Source of the DNA: Littorina saxatilis | Taxonomy: Eukaryota > Mollusca > Gastropoda > Littorinimorpha > Littorinidae | Assembly: GCF_037325665.1 (NCBI RefSeq) | Contig: NC_090245.1 | Coordinates: 46,740,412 to 46,804,411 of the forward strand | Length of the DNA stretch: 64,000 bases | Direction of reading: 5' to 3' | Shown here: positions 39,859-54,009 of the stretch, piece after piece | Numbering within the stretch: the first letter of the stretch is position 1 | How the letters are laid out: every line of letters begins with the position of its first letter | The notes under the pieces: model-generated | Databases searched by the model: none | The model's input: only the letters and a program-made list of their open reading frames with translations | What the model was told of the DNA's origin: nothing | Translations under genes and position numbers: made by a program

Positions 39859-40551
39859 TTTTTAGGCTGGGTTCACATCATTTTAAAAACAAGGAAAATG
39901 GAGCAATCTGGTTCATCTGAGCCATCATTGATTCACGCGAACTTATCGGCGGCTGTTGGCTTCAAAGAAGCAAGCGATATGCAAAAAAAATTCGTCTGCT
40001 TGGGCAAACACGACCTAGCTTGCGTGATCTGCTTCCGGGCTCCCTTTTTTAAAACTTTCAAAACTTCGAGTTGTACTGATCTTGTCTTGATGAAAAAATA
40101 AATCTTGTATGATTTAAGAATGTTTGTGTTACAAGCTGTCAATTTATCATTTAGATTTTAAAAGTTAGTTCTACCGCCAAAATTGAGGCGTCCGATTGTG
40201 GTACTAGACAATCCGGCTGGCCACGCAAAAATAAATTCTTTGAAAAATGCTCGCTCTTTACGGAGGGCAGTGAGTGTTTAAACGAAAGGGTGTTTGTACT
40301 GTGTGTGCCTAACTGGCAGTGTCTGTGACCAGAAACTGATGGTTTACGTGAAGCTGAGTGTGCCTTTAAGTTATGATTTGTTAACCAGGAGATTTATGTA
40401 CTCAAGTCGGGAAAGACATACAAAATACTTAATACAAGCCGTGAGTATGTGCGGTCGGCACTCCTCCCCCACGGCCACCCCATTTAAACACACAAACATT
40501 TACACGCAAGTCATCAACTGTTCTCAGTATTTCACACGATGGTAGATAAAA
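39859..40551. other. Spacer between HINE copies F and G
   Basis: No gene recognised. Its left end repeats the sequence found to the left of copy F (see 37924-38995). Confidence 0.35.
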
Positions 40552-41411
40552 CAAGTCGCGTAAGGCGAAAATACAATATTTAGTCAAGTAGCTGTCGAAC
40601 TCACAGAATGAAACTGAACGCAATGCCATTTTTCAGCAAGACCGTATACTCGTAGCATCGTCAGTCCACCGCTCATGGCAAAGGCAGTGAAATTGACAAG
40701 AAGAGCGGGGTAGTAGTTGCGCTAAGAAGGATAGCACGCGTTTCTGTACCTCTCTTTGTTTTAACTTTCTGAGCGTGTTTTTAATCCAATAATATCATAT
40801 CTATATGTTTTTGGAATCAGGAACCGACAAGGAATAAGATGAAAGTGTTTTTAAATTGATTTCGACAATGTAATTTTGATAATAATTTTTATATATTTAA
40901 TTTTCAGAGCTTGTTTTTAATCCGAATATAACATATTTATATGTTTTTGGAATCAGCAAATGATGGAGAATAAGATAAACGTAAATTTGGATCGTTTTAT
41001 AAATTTTTATTTTTTTTTACAATTTTCAGATTTTTAATGACCAAAGTCATTAATTAATTTTTAAGCCACCAAGCTGAAATGCAATACCGAAGTCCGGGCT
41101 TCGTCGAAGATTACTTGACCAAAATTTCAACCAATTTGGTTGAAAAATGAGGGCGTGACAGTGCCGCCTCAACTTTCACGAAAAGCCGGATATGACGTCA
41201 TCAAAGACATTTATCAAAAAATGAAAAAAACGTTCGGGGATTTCATACCCAGGAACTCTCATGTCAAATTTCATAAAGATCAGTCCAGTAGTTTAGTCTG
41301 AATCGCTCTACACACACACACACACACACACGCACAGACACACATACACCACGACCCTCGTTTCGATTCCCCTTCGATGTTAAAATATTTAGTCAAAACT
41401 TGACTAAATAT
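40552..41411 (+). mobile_element. Helentron/HINE-like element, copy G
   Basis: Starts CAAGTCGCGT and ends TTGACTAAATAT, with A on both sides (T on the element's other strand). TGACGTCA near 41193. Confidence 0.85.
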
Positions 41412-41844
41412 AAAAAGACTGTCCCTCCTCTCCCTGAAGCAGACAATTTATTGACGAGTCAATAGCACGATAAATTGGGGCCGCGCATTAATCGTGTCAG
41501 TAATAGTTATAGTGTCCTCCGTTTTGTTGTGTCTGAGCCAACCCAGGGCTTCCCACGCAGGTTACAAAATCAGACGTAAAAGATCGGGAAACGTGCACTT
41601 GTTTCGTACCTATGTAAAATGGACTGCAGAGAAAGTATAGAGCCAACGCACTACTTGCAAGTATTGGACAGGTTTAAATGAGCACGGCGACGTCAGTGGA
41701 ACCATCCATCAACTCAGTGGAGATTCATGGCAAATATAATCAAATGTCTGACTGCTTCACTGATGTGCAGAGTGGGGATTTTTCGGTGATTTTATTTCTT
41801 AACTGACATTAGTGTCAATCTGTGAAATTGACACACACACACAC

Positions 41845-41879
<35 letters not shown>

Positions 41880-43404
41880 CGGCACACACACACACACACA
41901 TAGGTCTACACACAAACACACACAGACACACTAAAACTTGTTCAAAACCAATGATTGCATCTGACCAAATACGTGTAACGATTCAACTTATTGAAGTTGC
42001 ACTACGTCGAGTATGTTGGTAAAATATTCTGAAGCTTCAAAGCAATCTACCAAGTCATTGCTGAAATACAGCGCTTTGTCATGATACCCCTACAAAAATG
42101 ACGCAAAAAGTCCCGTTTTTTTACCGCTCATGCGATCGACACTTGCATTAGTAGGAATAGCATAGCACACGAAATACGCAAGCTAGCTAAACAAAACAAC
42201 CTGTTCGGGGTAGATAATTGATTTGGCTTTCTCCTCGCATGTAAAAGTTGCAAAGTTTTGCCTATTGTGATTTTTGGTCGATTTGTAATTGGGCCCTTCC
42301 GTTTTTGTCGAGTCGATTTTGAGGGCACCTTTATTTAAGCAGCGGTCAAAGACACACGTGACATGCGCGCTCTGAGGCTCGCACACACACACACACACAG
42401 ATGCCCAGCCAAAATATGAAGTGTCACAGACACACACAGACAGACAACTGTGTTTCATTGCCATCCCGCGATACTTACACTGAGCTAGCGAGTATGTATG
42501 GTTGATAACTATGTAGGCTACTCGACACTGATGTCAAGTGGGTCAGACAAAACGTGACATAACTGTGTCGAGTGGTACAACATGTACTATTCACATTCTC
42601 ACGTTCACCAACTTCACATGAGTATGCTTACTTTCCGTCTCCTCAAGAATTGTGTCAGTTGTTCGAGCCTGCACATTTTGTTATCTGCTTGACGATTCAG
42701 TTCTGTCATCCTTATCCAAGTGATAAACGTCTCAGGTTTCAAAATGGGAGTGCGGTTTTTGCGTTTAATAGATGTTTAATTCAAGTTGTCCCACTAAAAG
42801 CAAGGGTATTCACTTTTTCATTTTTTTCCGAACATGTATTGTCTTTTCGCCCACAGCTGTCAAATCAAAAATGGGCAAATAACACGTGAAAAAGGCGCAA
42901 TCTTTAATAAATTTGAGGATTGAAAATCGTTTGTAAAAGGTGAAAGCAAATTTGCTATATTGAAAGTGACCATTTTAAATCTTGGGAGTAGCCTATCTTC
43001 AGGTGAACATGTTAACTTCTTGGGAATGTTTCAGGTGATAATTTTTAATCTTGGGAGTATTTTAGGTTACGATTTTAAATCTTGGGAATTGCTTGATAAC
43101 TTGCCATTTGTCCACAGTACTAGCGACTATTTGGGACATAACGTGGTTATAATATGCTAAGATCTTGGGAGTATTTCAGGTGACGATTTTATATTTTGGG
43201 AAAATTACAGGCGGTGAAAGCTAGGGAGGAGAGGGAATAAAGAGGGTGGGATGGGATGATTTGGTAAAATATCAGGCTACTTGAGATGCCCACTCAGGAA
43301 AACTAAAGCCAAAAAGGCCACTGCTGGAGTGATCTAAGGGAGGCTATGAATACAAAGAGAATGTGTGACCTTACGATTTCACACGATTATTGTCCTTGAA
43401 TAGG

Positions 43405-43409
<5 letters not shown>
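41412..43409. other. Non-coding interval
   Basis: No gene recognised. CA-rich patches lie at 41831-41930 and 42381-42400. At 42788-42850 a fragment (CACTAAAAGCAAGGGTATTCAC) comes from the fold-back element seen at 10329 and 52126. Confidence 0.45.

Positions 43410-43454
<45 letters not shown>
43410..43454. repeat. CA microsatellite
   Basis: About 22 CA units. Confidence 0.97.
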
Positions 43455-43456
<2 letters not shown>

Positions 43457-44043
43457 GTACAATAAGTTGAAGCAGTTTATTGAAAATGTTATTCAAAAAT
43501 TGAAAATATGAAAACCATTATTCATAGTACTGTATTTTAGAGATGATGAGATTCTTACATGTGTTAGTTTACAGTCAACAAAATACAGTAAATAAAGATG
43601 TGTTTTACTATACTAAGGAAATACTGTAGAATACGAAACAGTGGTTGGTATGCATATAATTAGTAAAGAAAATAGAGTCGGATTCAAATACATAAATGAG
43701 CAAATATATTTTTGAGTAACTTGTTACTTTATTAACCTGTCCGTTTCTCAGCTGAGCTGCCAGGATAAACAGCAGTTACTTTACATAATCTGTAGACTGA
43801 ATAATCTGCATACATATTGAGCAACAACTTTTCAAGAGGAATACATATAATGAAAACACAGCTGATATTGCCAGCCAATACAAAATAACCTATGAAAAGC
43901 AATGGTACATCAAGATGCCAAACATTCAGCCTGTAAAAAAGGTCAAGCCAGAGTATTATATTTCAAATTGTGATAGCAGCTGTTCAGTTCAAGTGAGACT
44001 CAATGGAAAGATGAACATGGTTTAATAATCAGGCACATGAAAG

Positions 44044-44381
44044 TTTGTTTGTTTGTTCGTTCATGGGCTGAAACTCCCACGGCTTTTACGTGTATGACCG
44101 TTTTTACCCTGCCATTTAGGCAGCCATACGCCGCTTTCGGAGGAAGCATGCTGGGTATTTTCGTGTTTCTTTAACCCACCGAACTCTGACGTGGATTACA
44201 GGATCTTTTTCGTGCGCACTTGGTCTTGTGCTTGCGTGTACACACGGGGGTGTTCGGACACCGAGGAGAGTCTGCACACAAAGAAATAAATCTCTCGCCG
44301 AACGTGGGGACGAACTCACACTGACAGCGGCCAATTGGATACAAATCCAGCGCGCTACCGACTGAGCTACATCCCCGCCCG
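44044..44381 (-). mobile_element. tRNA-headed SINE
   Basis: The tail is GTTT repeats at the left. The body contains CAGCCATACGCCGCTTTCGG and CACGGGGGTGTTCGGAC, and the head at the right is the complement of a tRNA-like CTCAGTCGGTAGCGCGCTGG. The head matches the 21637 and 29307 SINEs, but the tail half differs from theirs. Confidence 0.85.
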
Positions 44382-44587
44382 GGGCACATGAAAGTAATAA
44401 TCAGGTCAAAATATCAAATGTTTCAACCGCAATTATATATGTATATTTATTTTTAAACCAGCAAGCACATGCATTCAGCACAAGTAATTCTTTTTAGGCA
44501 ATTCAATGAAGTGATTGTAAAAGGTGAGAAAGTGGTTTTGTTTACCACACATAGGCATGTAGCACGGGCACATGTTTCATATTACAA

Positions 44588-44973
44588 TCTTCTTCTTCTT
44601 CTATGTTCGTGGGCTGAAACCCCCACATATACTCGTGTTTTTTGCACGAGTGGAATTTTACGTGTATGACCGTTTTTACCCCGCCATTTAGGCAGCCATA
44701 CGCCGCTTTCGGAGGAAGCATGCTGGGTATTTTCGTGTTTCTATAACCCACCGAACTCTGACATGGATTACAGGATCTTTTCCGTGCGCACTTGGTCTTG
44801 TGCTTGCGTGTACACACGAAGGGGGATAAGACACTAGCAGGTCTGCACATAAGTTGACCTGGGAGATTGGAAAAATCTCCACACTTAACCCACCAGGCGG
44901 CCGCAGCCGGGATTCGAACCCTCGACCTTCCGATTAAGAGGCCGACGTCTTACCACCATGCCACAGCGCCCGT
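44588..44973 (-). mobile_element. tRNA-headed SINE with a different head
   Basis: Shares the tail half of the 44044 SINE (GTGTATGACCGTTTTTACC, CAGCCATACGCCGC), but has a CTT-repeat tail and another head, whose complement reads GGTAAGACGTCGGCCTC and GGTTCGAATCCCGG. Confidence 0.85.
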
Positions 44974-46169
44974 CTGACATTAGGCTACAATAAAACACAC
45001 TTGTTTTCCAGTGAGACACTTGAGAAGAAATACGAAAGTTTTATGTTTTGCATAAATGTGTAGTTTAAGGCAGTGTGAGCTCAAGCTTAAAACATGCAAA
45101 CGAATGAAACAAACAAACAACTAACAACCAAAAAATGAAACAAACAAACATAGAAACAACTACCAAACAAAATATTAAACCCCCAAATGGACATTGTATT
45201 TGAAAACAGGCACGTGATCACTCAGAGTTTTTACAGGGGGATACAGGTTTTGAGAGTAAAGCAAAAATTTAAACTTCTCCTGATACATGTAGTAAAAAAT
45301 ACATTAACCGTAAAACTAAAACTAATCCGTATGCAGGGCTGGACCTAATGTATTATAGGGGAGGGGCCTCCAAAATAAGGCAGGGGTTCACTTGCTGTCC
45401 AGGCGGGGGATCTGAGGGAGGGGGGGGGGGGGGGGGGTGGTTGCATAGATGCTGTTGAATTTTAGCACTTGGAATGGGTATTGTGGGTGTATATTTGCCA
45501 GGTTAGGGTTCAGAGGCTTCCGTAACCCGGGAAACCCTCTCTCCCCTAGTTCCCAGCCTGGTAGTGGTATCAACACATAGCTATCTTACAAAAGAGGTAC
45601 ACAGGCCAGTTTGCTTTTTATCACGCTGAGCTGTTGTTAATTTACTGACCATGAAAAAACAGCATAAGTCCAACAAACATTCAGTTATAATACGCAGCTG
45701 CCTCAGTAAACCTGAGCCATTCTGAAAAGTTTTCCAGCAAACTGATATGCATTTTGATTTGTGGCTTAAAGAAGGAGGCAGGTGAGTGATCATTGTATGA
45801 TTTTGAGACACAGTACAATATAATTTAGCATTAAACAGCCAGAATTTATTTCAAAAGCAATGACAGTGATGATGCTTAAATATCAGTTAATTGTCACAAC
45901 CCTTAATAACAAGCTTCACTGTCACATTTCAGACATCCATTAACGCAGGGAAAAGGTGGATTTCTGTGATGAGGTGATCTTCTAATGCTGCCTTCGTCGT
46001 AAATAAGAAAAAGGAAACAATCTGCACATGATCTCAGCTCACATGGTAAGGTTTACCCCTTTTTCTCACATGAATACTCATGCGATCAAGCCAACATAAG
46101 AGTACCAAAAACCAATGGATTTTGAGGCAGGAACCCTCGCATATCTCCTACCCCCTCCCCCTGTTCATG
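44974..46169. other. Non-coding interval
   Basis: No gene recognised. A G run lies at 45420-45437. Confidence 0.4.
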
Positions 46170-46376
46170 GTTGCAAGCCCTAAGACTTTCACCATGAACT
46201 TGGAATCTTTATCGTGCGCATGCATGCACACAAGGGTGTTCAGGTACAAAGTAGAGTCTGCACAAAGTTTACTCTGGGAAATAAATCCCTCACTGCCTTT
46301 GGGGGTCAAACCCACACGGATAGCGACAAACTGGTTTCAGAGCCAGAGCTGCTGCTGACTGAGCTATCTCCCCGCC
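46170..46376 (-). mobile_element. tRNA-headed SINE, partial
   Basis: Close relative of the element at 9900-10135: GCAAGCCCTAAGACTTTC, then ACTCTGGGAAATAAATCC, and a tRNA-like head at the right. Confidence 0.75.
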
Positions 46377-46573
46377 AACCCAGATTTTTGCCTGAAGAAT
46401 GTCATTGTGTCCAGTGACAAAACTCAGGCACTGGCACAAACAGGATGAATGCCATTCCCCTCTCCACCTCAACATGATGAACCCCCTCCTAACCCCTTTC
46501 TTAATTCTCCCTCCCTCCCTTCCACACAACCACCCATCCCCCTACGCCCTTTCTCCCATAAAATATCGTTGTT

Positions 46574-46713
46574 TCTTCTCCTTCTACTTTTGCGTTCATG
46601 GACTGTAACTCTCACATACACTTGTGTTCTGCACGAACAGGTTTTTACGTGTATGACTGTTTTATACCCCCAGCCATTTAGGGAGCCATACTCCGTATTC
46701 GGGGGATATCATT
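46574..46713 (-). mobile_element. SINE tail fragment
   Basis: Matches the tail half of the SINEs at 44044 and 44588 (TTTTTACGTGTATGACTG, CAGCCATTTAGGGAGCCATA). It stops 18 bp before the last transglutaminase codon, so it lies in or next to that gene's 3' UTR. Confidence 0.75.
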
Positions 46714-46731
46714 GTTTGACAGTCCAATCAC

Positions 46732-46903
46732 TCAAGCGTTGGTGTCCATGGGCTGGACGTTTCGCTTGACCTCAAACTCTGCGCTGCCGTCCACTCCGCT
46801 CAGCTGGTCAGAGCTGAAGGTGGCTTCGATCTCTCGCTGACCGAAGCGACGCGGCTTCAGCTTGAACGTGTAGGTGACCGTTTCTTCTGGCTTGATTGGT
46901 TTG
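46732..46903 (-). CDS. Transglutaminase exon 15 with stop codon
   Basis: Residues 681-737 ([34 protein letters not shown], ending [10 protein letters not shown]) and TGA at 46732-46734. Acceptor TCTTACAG/C. Confidence 0.95.
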
Positions 46904-47958
46904 CTGTAAGAGGAGCATAGATAGATTCAGCTAAATATTGTATATTTATGCAAACTTTTATTTCATAACTGTTGTCAAAAATCACAAGTTTGTTGCAGTA
47001 AACCCTTATTTTGCAACTGTCGTCAGCCACAGAGAGATAATTTACAAATCGAACACTGTTTTCAGATAGATAGAGAATACTACAAAATTCTCAATAATTT
47101 TTGGACAGACTGTAACATACATGTGCAAAAGAGTTATTAAGTGATAGTTATGCGGAACCTATCTTCTGGCACCTGAGAGAATAACAAGCATTGAAATGAA
47201 CAAGCGACTCATCATCAACTCACCCAAATTCATGGACGTCAGAGGCCAAGATGGAGGCTCCCTCAAGGTGAAAGCTGCCGTTGGTCAGGTTGATGGGCAG
47301 GGGGTTGGTGAAGCTGACCGTTCCCTCGTACTCCTGTCCCACCTTCATTTCCTCAGGAACCTGCATCATCATAATCACAAAACAAGAATGGTAATTGGAA
47401 CGGTTTGTTTGTTTGTTTAACACCCAGCCGACCACGAAGGGCCATATCAGGGCGGTGCTGCTTTGACATATAACGTGCGCCACACACAAGACAGAAGTCG
47501 CAGCACAGGCTTCATGTCTCACCCAGTCACATTATTCTGACACCGGACCAACCAGTCCTAGCACTAACCCCATAATGCCAGACACCAGGCGGAGCAGCCA
47601 CTAGATTGCCAATTTTAAAGTCTTAGATATGACCCGGCCGTGGTTCGAACCCACGACCTCCCGATCACGGGGCGGACGCCTTACCACTAGGCCAACATTG
47701 GAACGGTTAACTTATGACAAAACAAAACATGACATTCACAGGTAAGTCTAACCAATGATCTTTAAAGTGGACCGACAGACACACGCACTTAGCGTACGGA
47801 CAATGAACTTAGCTCTAAAGCATTACTGTTCTAAGTCTCTGTGTACTGTAGATGTGTAGTAGATTCGTTTTGGTCGACTTTATTTACATCCAAACATATC
47901 GATATTGGTTCTCAAACATACGCACGCACACACGCATGTATGCAAGCATGCACGGTTG

Positions 47959-47990
<32 letters not shown>

Positions 47991-50900
47991 CACACACACT
48001 AACACACACACACACTAACACAAGCAAATGCAACCCTAACCCTAACCAAACCCATACACATGCACATACATGCGCATGCACGATCTAAACACACAGTGCA
48101 CGCAAACACACACACACATACACACACCCCCTACCCCCACACCCACACTGACCGTGATCTGCAGTTCAGGCTTCAAGAGAGTGAAGTCCTTGGTGGCAGC
48201 AAAGCACTGCTTGGTGCCGATGACGTTGAAGACAGCGTACAGCTGGAGACAGGCCTCAGGGTTCAGCTTAGTCTGGTAGTCTTTGCCGGTCACTGTCAGC
48301 TCCTTAGTCTCTTCTGAGTAAACACAAATTGTCACATGTAGTACAGTGCAACCCCCCTTTTAAGACCCCCTAATTTAAGACTTCCTCTCTGTCAAGACCT
48401 TGTTTTCTCAGACTTTCTATTCATGACCTGTGTAAATTTACCCCCATTTTGAGACTCCCTCCTTTTTAAGACCTGATTTTGTCAGATTTGTAGGGAGGTT
48501 CCTGTATCTGTGTGTTATGGTAGAAAGAAACGATGATGTAATGTACATCCGGGGTAGCTTGAATGTGGAGCATAAAGAAGCATGGACGCCTCTACGTTGA
48601 CTGAGTATGTGCAATGTGGAATACTTGCGTGTGTGAGTCTGTGGAGCCGTGAACACTACATCAGAAGAGTGTTCATGTTAAACAAATTCTACACTTTTGC
48701 TGGTAAAACAGATGACAAAATCTGGAGACAGAAATTGCCAACCTTTCAGTCAAAGTGGCTTTTATGACATTTAAGATTTATTCAGAAAATTACAGCCAAT
48801 ATTATTCATTGATGTACGTCAAGTCAAATCCAGTCTAAACACAATCTGCTTGATGGCAGTTGAGTAGTTGGATACTGCTAAATTATCAGACAAACTCAGT
48901 GAACAAAAAACAAAACGAAGCAGGCAAGGAAAAAAGGCCTCCATAATAAACTGTAATGTTTAAAAGAATACGTTATACATTATCAAAAAAATAAAACAAA
49001 ACAGGTAATGATTGAAAGAATACCTTATACATTATCATCACTGAAATGACATCCCGGAATCCATTCATTGCTTTCACATTCAAATTCTCTCAGCAGTTCA
49101 CTAACCTTCCCCAGGTGCAAGTTTAACCGTATATTTATCGCCATGAAGTCTCTTGGAAGGGACACCGGTGTAAAAACTCGTCAGAAGCGACATCCTGCCC
49201 TGTACTGTTCGAGTGTTGCTGCTGTCGTTTTTCATCGTCACTGACACAGTGACGTCATCACCGATATTGACTGAGGGGAGGCTGACACTGAATATGATGT
49301 CAGGTTTGGTTTCGCTCTTGTAGATGTTCTCGGTGAAGATCTTGCTGAAGCGGTTGACAAACTCGACAACTTTGCGCTCTTCCAGTGATCCTGAATAGAA
49401 GATAATCAGAAGGATCAGCAAGAAATTCAATGGTTATACAAAGCAGGGGCTTTCCCTATCTCACAATAAGTTCTGCCCATAAGGGCTTAAAAATTAAATT
49501 TTCTTCACCAATTTCAAACCAGATATAAGACTGCCACAGTTTCAAAGTCACTGTGATTGTTTTGAATTGTATAAGGATCGATATTAAACTTCAATAAATG
49601 ACCCTTCCTAGTTCAAGAAAATTATCAGGTGAAATGAAAGGAGGGACGTTCTGCTGCATTTGGAAAAGTTTGCAAGTTCAAAAGGCTAAACCTTTTTGAT
49701 TTTTCTTTATTTTCTTTTGAAGAAAAGATTCTCAAAAATCTGAACAAACTTGTTCTAATGCAACAGAATGTCCTTACTTTCACCTAATCACCTGATTAAA
49801 AAAAAACATTAAACAAAACAAGACTGCTTACCCTCAGGGTGTTTGTACTGATGGGTGATGTCATTGAGGTAGCTGGATCCAACGCTCTTGGTGCTGATCT
49901 GTTTGCCCACAGCATGTGGATCAAGGTAGGCCACCTCCGTATCGCCTTCCTTGTTTCGCTGAAATGAAGAAAAAAAGGGTTTTTAGAAAATGTCGCAACG
50001 GATACCTTTCAGTTTTGATTCACTACAGTGGAAGCCCCCTTTTAAGACCTCCAAAAATCTGATCAGGTCTTATTATTATTATATTATTTTATGAAGTCTT
50101 ATATCGCGCGCGTATCTCCAGACTCGGACTCAAGGCGCAGGGATCTATTTATGCCGTGTGAGATGGAATTTTTTACACAATACATGTACATCACGCATTC
50201 ACATCGACCAGCAGATCGCAGCCATTTCGGCGCATATCCTACTTTTCACGGCCTATTATTCCAAGTCACACGGGTATTTTGGTGGACATTTTTTATCTAT
50301 GCCTATACAATTTTGCCAGGAAAGACCCTTTTGTCAATCGTGGGATCTTTAACGTGCACACCCCAATGTAGTGTACACGAAGGGACCTTGGTTTTTCGTC
50401 TCATCCGAAAGACTAGCACTTGAACCCAGCACCTAGGTTAGGAAAGGGGGGAGAAAATTGCTAAGGTCTGAAAAGGAGAGATTCTTAAAATGGGGGTGAA
50501 TCTACAGAGGTTATGGACAGCGAGTCTAAGAAAGCAGGGTCTGAAAAGGAGAGATTCTTAAAATGGGGGTGAATCTACAGAGGTTATGGACAGCGAGTCT
50601 AAGAAAGCAGGGTCTGAAAAGGGATGGAGTCCTAAATTGGGTGTGGAAAATACAAGAACGGAACCAAACAGAGAACATTGAAACTAATCTAAAAGTAAAA
50701 CATACAGTCGAGTGAATAATAAAACATTGACAATTCAAAAATGGAATCAAACACAAAAGATAGAGCCCTGCATTCTAAAAGTAAAACAGACAGTTTATGA
50801 TTTTTATAATAAAGTCCTCTGCGTGTAGTTACCTTCCAGTGAACCTTATCACCGTTGACCTCACTGAAGATGAAGGGGATGTCGTAGTTGAGGTACACGT

Positions 50901-53900
50901 GACCTTCCTTGATGGCCCTGAGCGGGGCTGGGCCACAGCGCATCACACCTGCACACAGTACAGTCAACCGTGTCCATATTTCAAGAAAATGACTGAAAGT
51001 CCACAAACAAACACACCACTGAAACTACTCTAGCCATCTTGATTCAGTGGTACCAGCCAAAAGTGTCCCTACATTGCAGGTGGCCTGTCATGACAGGTAT
51101 ATTTTGGAAGATATAATAGAAAAAGGTACAACATAAGGTGTCCTTTTAACTCATTGTCTCCCAGGTGCGGATATATCCGTACCCACTCATAATATGGCTC
51201 TATCTGACCAGGTACGGATACATCCGCTCAGACTGTTAGCGTCAGTCGCTTCCTGTAACGTCCATCTAACGCCTGCATTCCAGTGTGTTGATACACAGTT
51301 ACTACACAGTTACTACAATTCTGAGTGACCTGCTGCAGCACAGCTGGTCTCGGCTAAAAAAAACTTGGTCAACATAGGTGGGGTAGGAAGTGTTAAGGGA
51401 GGTGTCCTCTCATCGGAGGGGCCACACATGGCAGGTACCACTGTGCCAAAGAGTCAATGCATTACTGACCCAAGCTCCTAAGTTGTCTGCACTATAGATG
51501 TATCATCAGAGCAGAGTGTTCAGAACTTTTCAGTTGCTAAAATGCAGTCCTCACATATTGCTGATCAACCCATGAGCTACCAAGGATTCAGGCTGCAGTT
51601 GCTAGGTGAATAACCTGTGGTTGCCAGGTGATTATCGCGAATAAACACACCTTCTAGTTTACAGATGGAAAAGCATAGTGTGGAATAACTTAACAATACA
51701 ACACATTGTCTCCCCTGACCTTCACTGAGTTCTTGTGGTGTTGCATCATGGGCCTGCCAGCCGTCATAACCATCAGGTAGATCCAGACGACGGAAAAAGG
51801 ATTCGTTCCACACGTGAAAGTTCCTAAATAACACAAGACAACAACCTCTGGGTAAAATGCAGAAAAGCACAGAGTGAAATGGACTTGCATCTTTAAACTT
51901 TTGAATGCTCAAGCAAGTAAACAAACAGGCAAAGAGACAAAACAACAACAAAAACTGATGCACTACATGTATTTATACTGATGTTGACATACAATTTTTA
52001 AATGTAAGAAACCAGAAAAAAAGTTGTAGGGTAGAAAAAGAACAGCTTAACAATGCACATCCTCACACTCCCCTCCATTTATCACACTTTTCTGCATTCA
52101 AGGCCTGCTGCCAATAGATGAACTCCGGATATAACTCACGTCTGTATGGGTTGTGAAAGAGTGAATACTTTTGCTTTTAGTGAGGCAAGCTTTCTACACG
52201 TGCTCATTTCAGATACACCCCTCACTAGTGACTGGCCTATAATGGTGGGAAAGTCACATCTTCTCTTGTGACATTATAGGCTAGGGGTTGTGTCTGAAAC
52301 ACGTGTACAGAAAACATGTGTAGATTGTTTGTCTCACTAAAAGCAAGGGCATTCACTCTTTCATTACCCATACAAATCCAACAGAGTTATTTCCGAACTA
52401 TTCTGCACAGCCAGCGGCTACTTGCAACTTGTTACTAAAGTTAATGTTTTTTGACCGAGTAGAACTGCATAAGCAAACATCGTCTATTGAAATATCATGC
52501 ATGTTCCTTTCCGTGCTCATATCATTGTTTGCACATGTAGCAGCCACAGCGACTCACCAGACGGAGTCGTTGAGTTCAGGGATGGGTTCGTCGTCCTCGT
52601 CAAAGTGTGAGTCGATGGTCATGGTAGAGTCACAATCATGAGCCGACTCAAAGTTGGTCACTGACCTCGTGGGTATGCCCAACGCACGCAGCACTGAAAA
52701 CAGACAATATTTATATCTTACTTCTTTCTCTACAAGTTGAAAAATACATATAGGTGCAGCTACAATTTTTTTTAATGACAAAAGACACTAATTAAAAGCA
52801 CCAAGATGTTTGTTCTTGGCCCTCTCTTCTAAATTAAAATTTCTGACGAAAAGAAAATTTAAGAAGACGACATGATTGAGTAATGGCGTCACGTAAAATT
52901 CATTTCATTACTTTAAATGCTTATTTCCGATGAACTGACCAAGAATTAGAAAAATATTTGTAAGGGCCAGGCTGTGTATGTATCGGTTTTCGTATACTAT
53001 TTACAATCATAAATCAAAGGAATGATCAAGGAGGGTAGACAAACTAAGCATGTCAAGAACTCACATCATGGCAACATCTACAGAACTCACATGTAGTGAA
53101 AAGCCCATCTCTGGAACCGTTTATTGCTGTGAAGTCTTCCAGAGTGTTAGCGAGTGTTCAACCAACGTTAACAAAGATAAAAACAGAACTCACATGTGGT
53201 GACAAGCCCATCTCTGGAACCGTTTATTGCTGTGAAGTCTTCCAGAGTGTTAGCGAGTGTTCAACCAACGTTAACAAAGATAAAAACAGAACTCACATGT
53301 GGTGACAAGCCCAGAAAAGACCCAGCACTGTCCGTACTTGACGGGTTTGTCTGTGGCCATGAACTGCTCCAGGATCTTGACGCTTCCGGTCCACGCCCAG
53401 GGTGCTGTGGAGCTCTTGGGGTATTTTTCTGTCCACCGACCCTCCAGTACTCCATTGTCATCATTGCTGTTGGCCTGTAAAAAAGAAAACAGTACCATGC
53501 AGACCCTGGACTATTGTTACTGTTGGACTGTGAGGGTTAAACAGGACTTTGGGGCTCTTGGGATATTTTTCTGTCCACGTGCCTTCCACACACTTTATTG
53601 TTTTTTGACAGAGTAGAACTGGATTAGCAAGAAAGCAAATGAAGCTTCATCTGTGCAGGGATAATGTTCAAACACCATGCAGTGTCTGTTGATGCCACCT
53701 TCTCTAAATGTAACCTTCTTCATAGCAACTCACCAATGCAGAAATAGCCCTGACCACAGAGATGGGGCCCCTCCGAGCTGGTTCTGCCAGCTCAGCTTTG
53801 TCCAACAGATGCAGCGCAGCATCAAGGCACGGGTTATCAAACTGAACAGAGATTGAAACAAACGCTTGCTAGATCTGCTAAGACTGATGATTTCAGCACT

Positions 53901-53933
53901 AATACACATCATGACATTCACACTTACACAATT

Positions 53934-54009
<76 letters not shown>

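Noticed and set aside
47627-47696. tRNA gene on the minus strand
   Set aside because: It has a good B box, but it is the head of a SINE bounded by a 12-bp target duplication.
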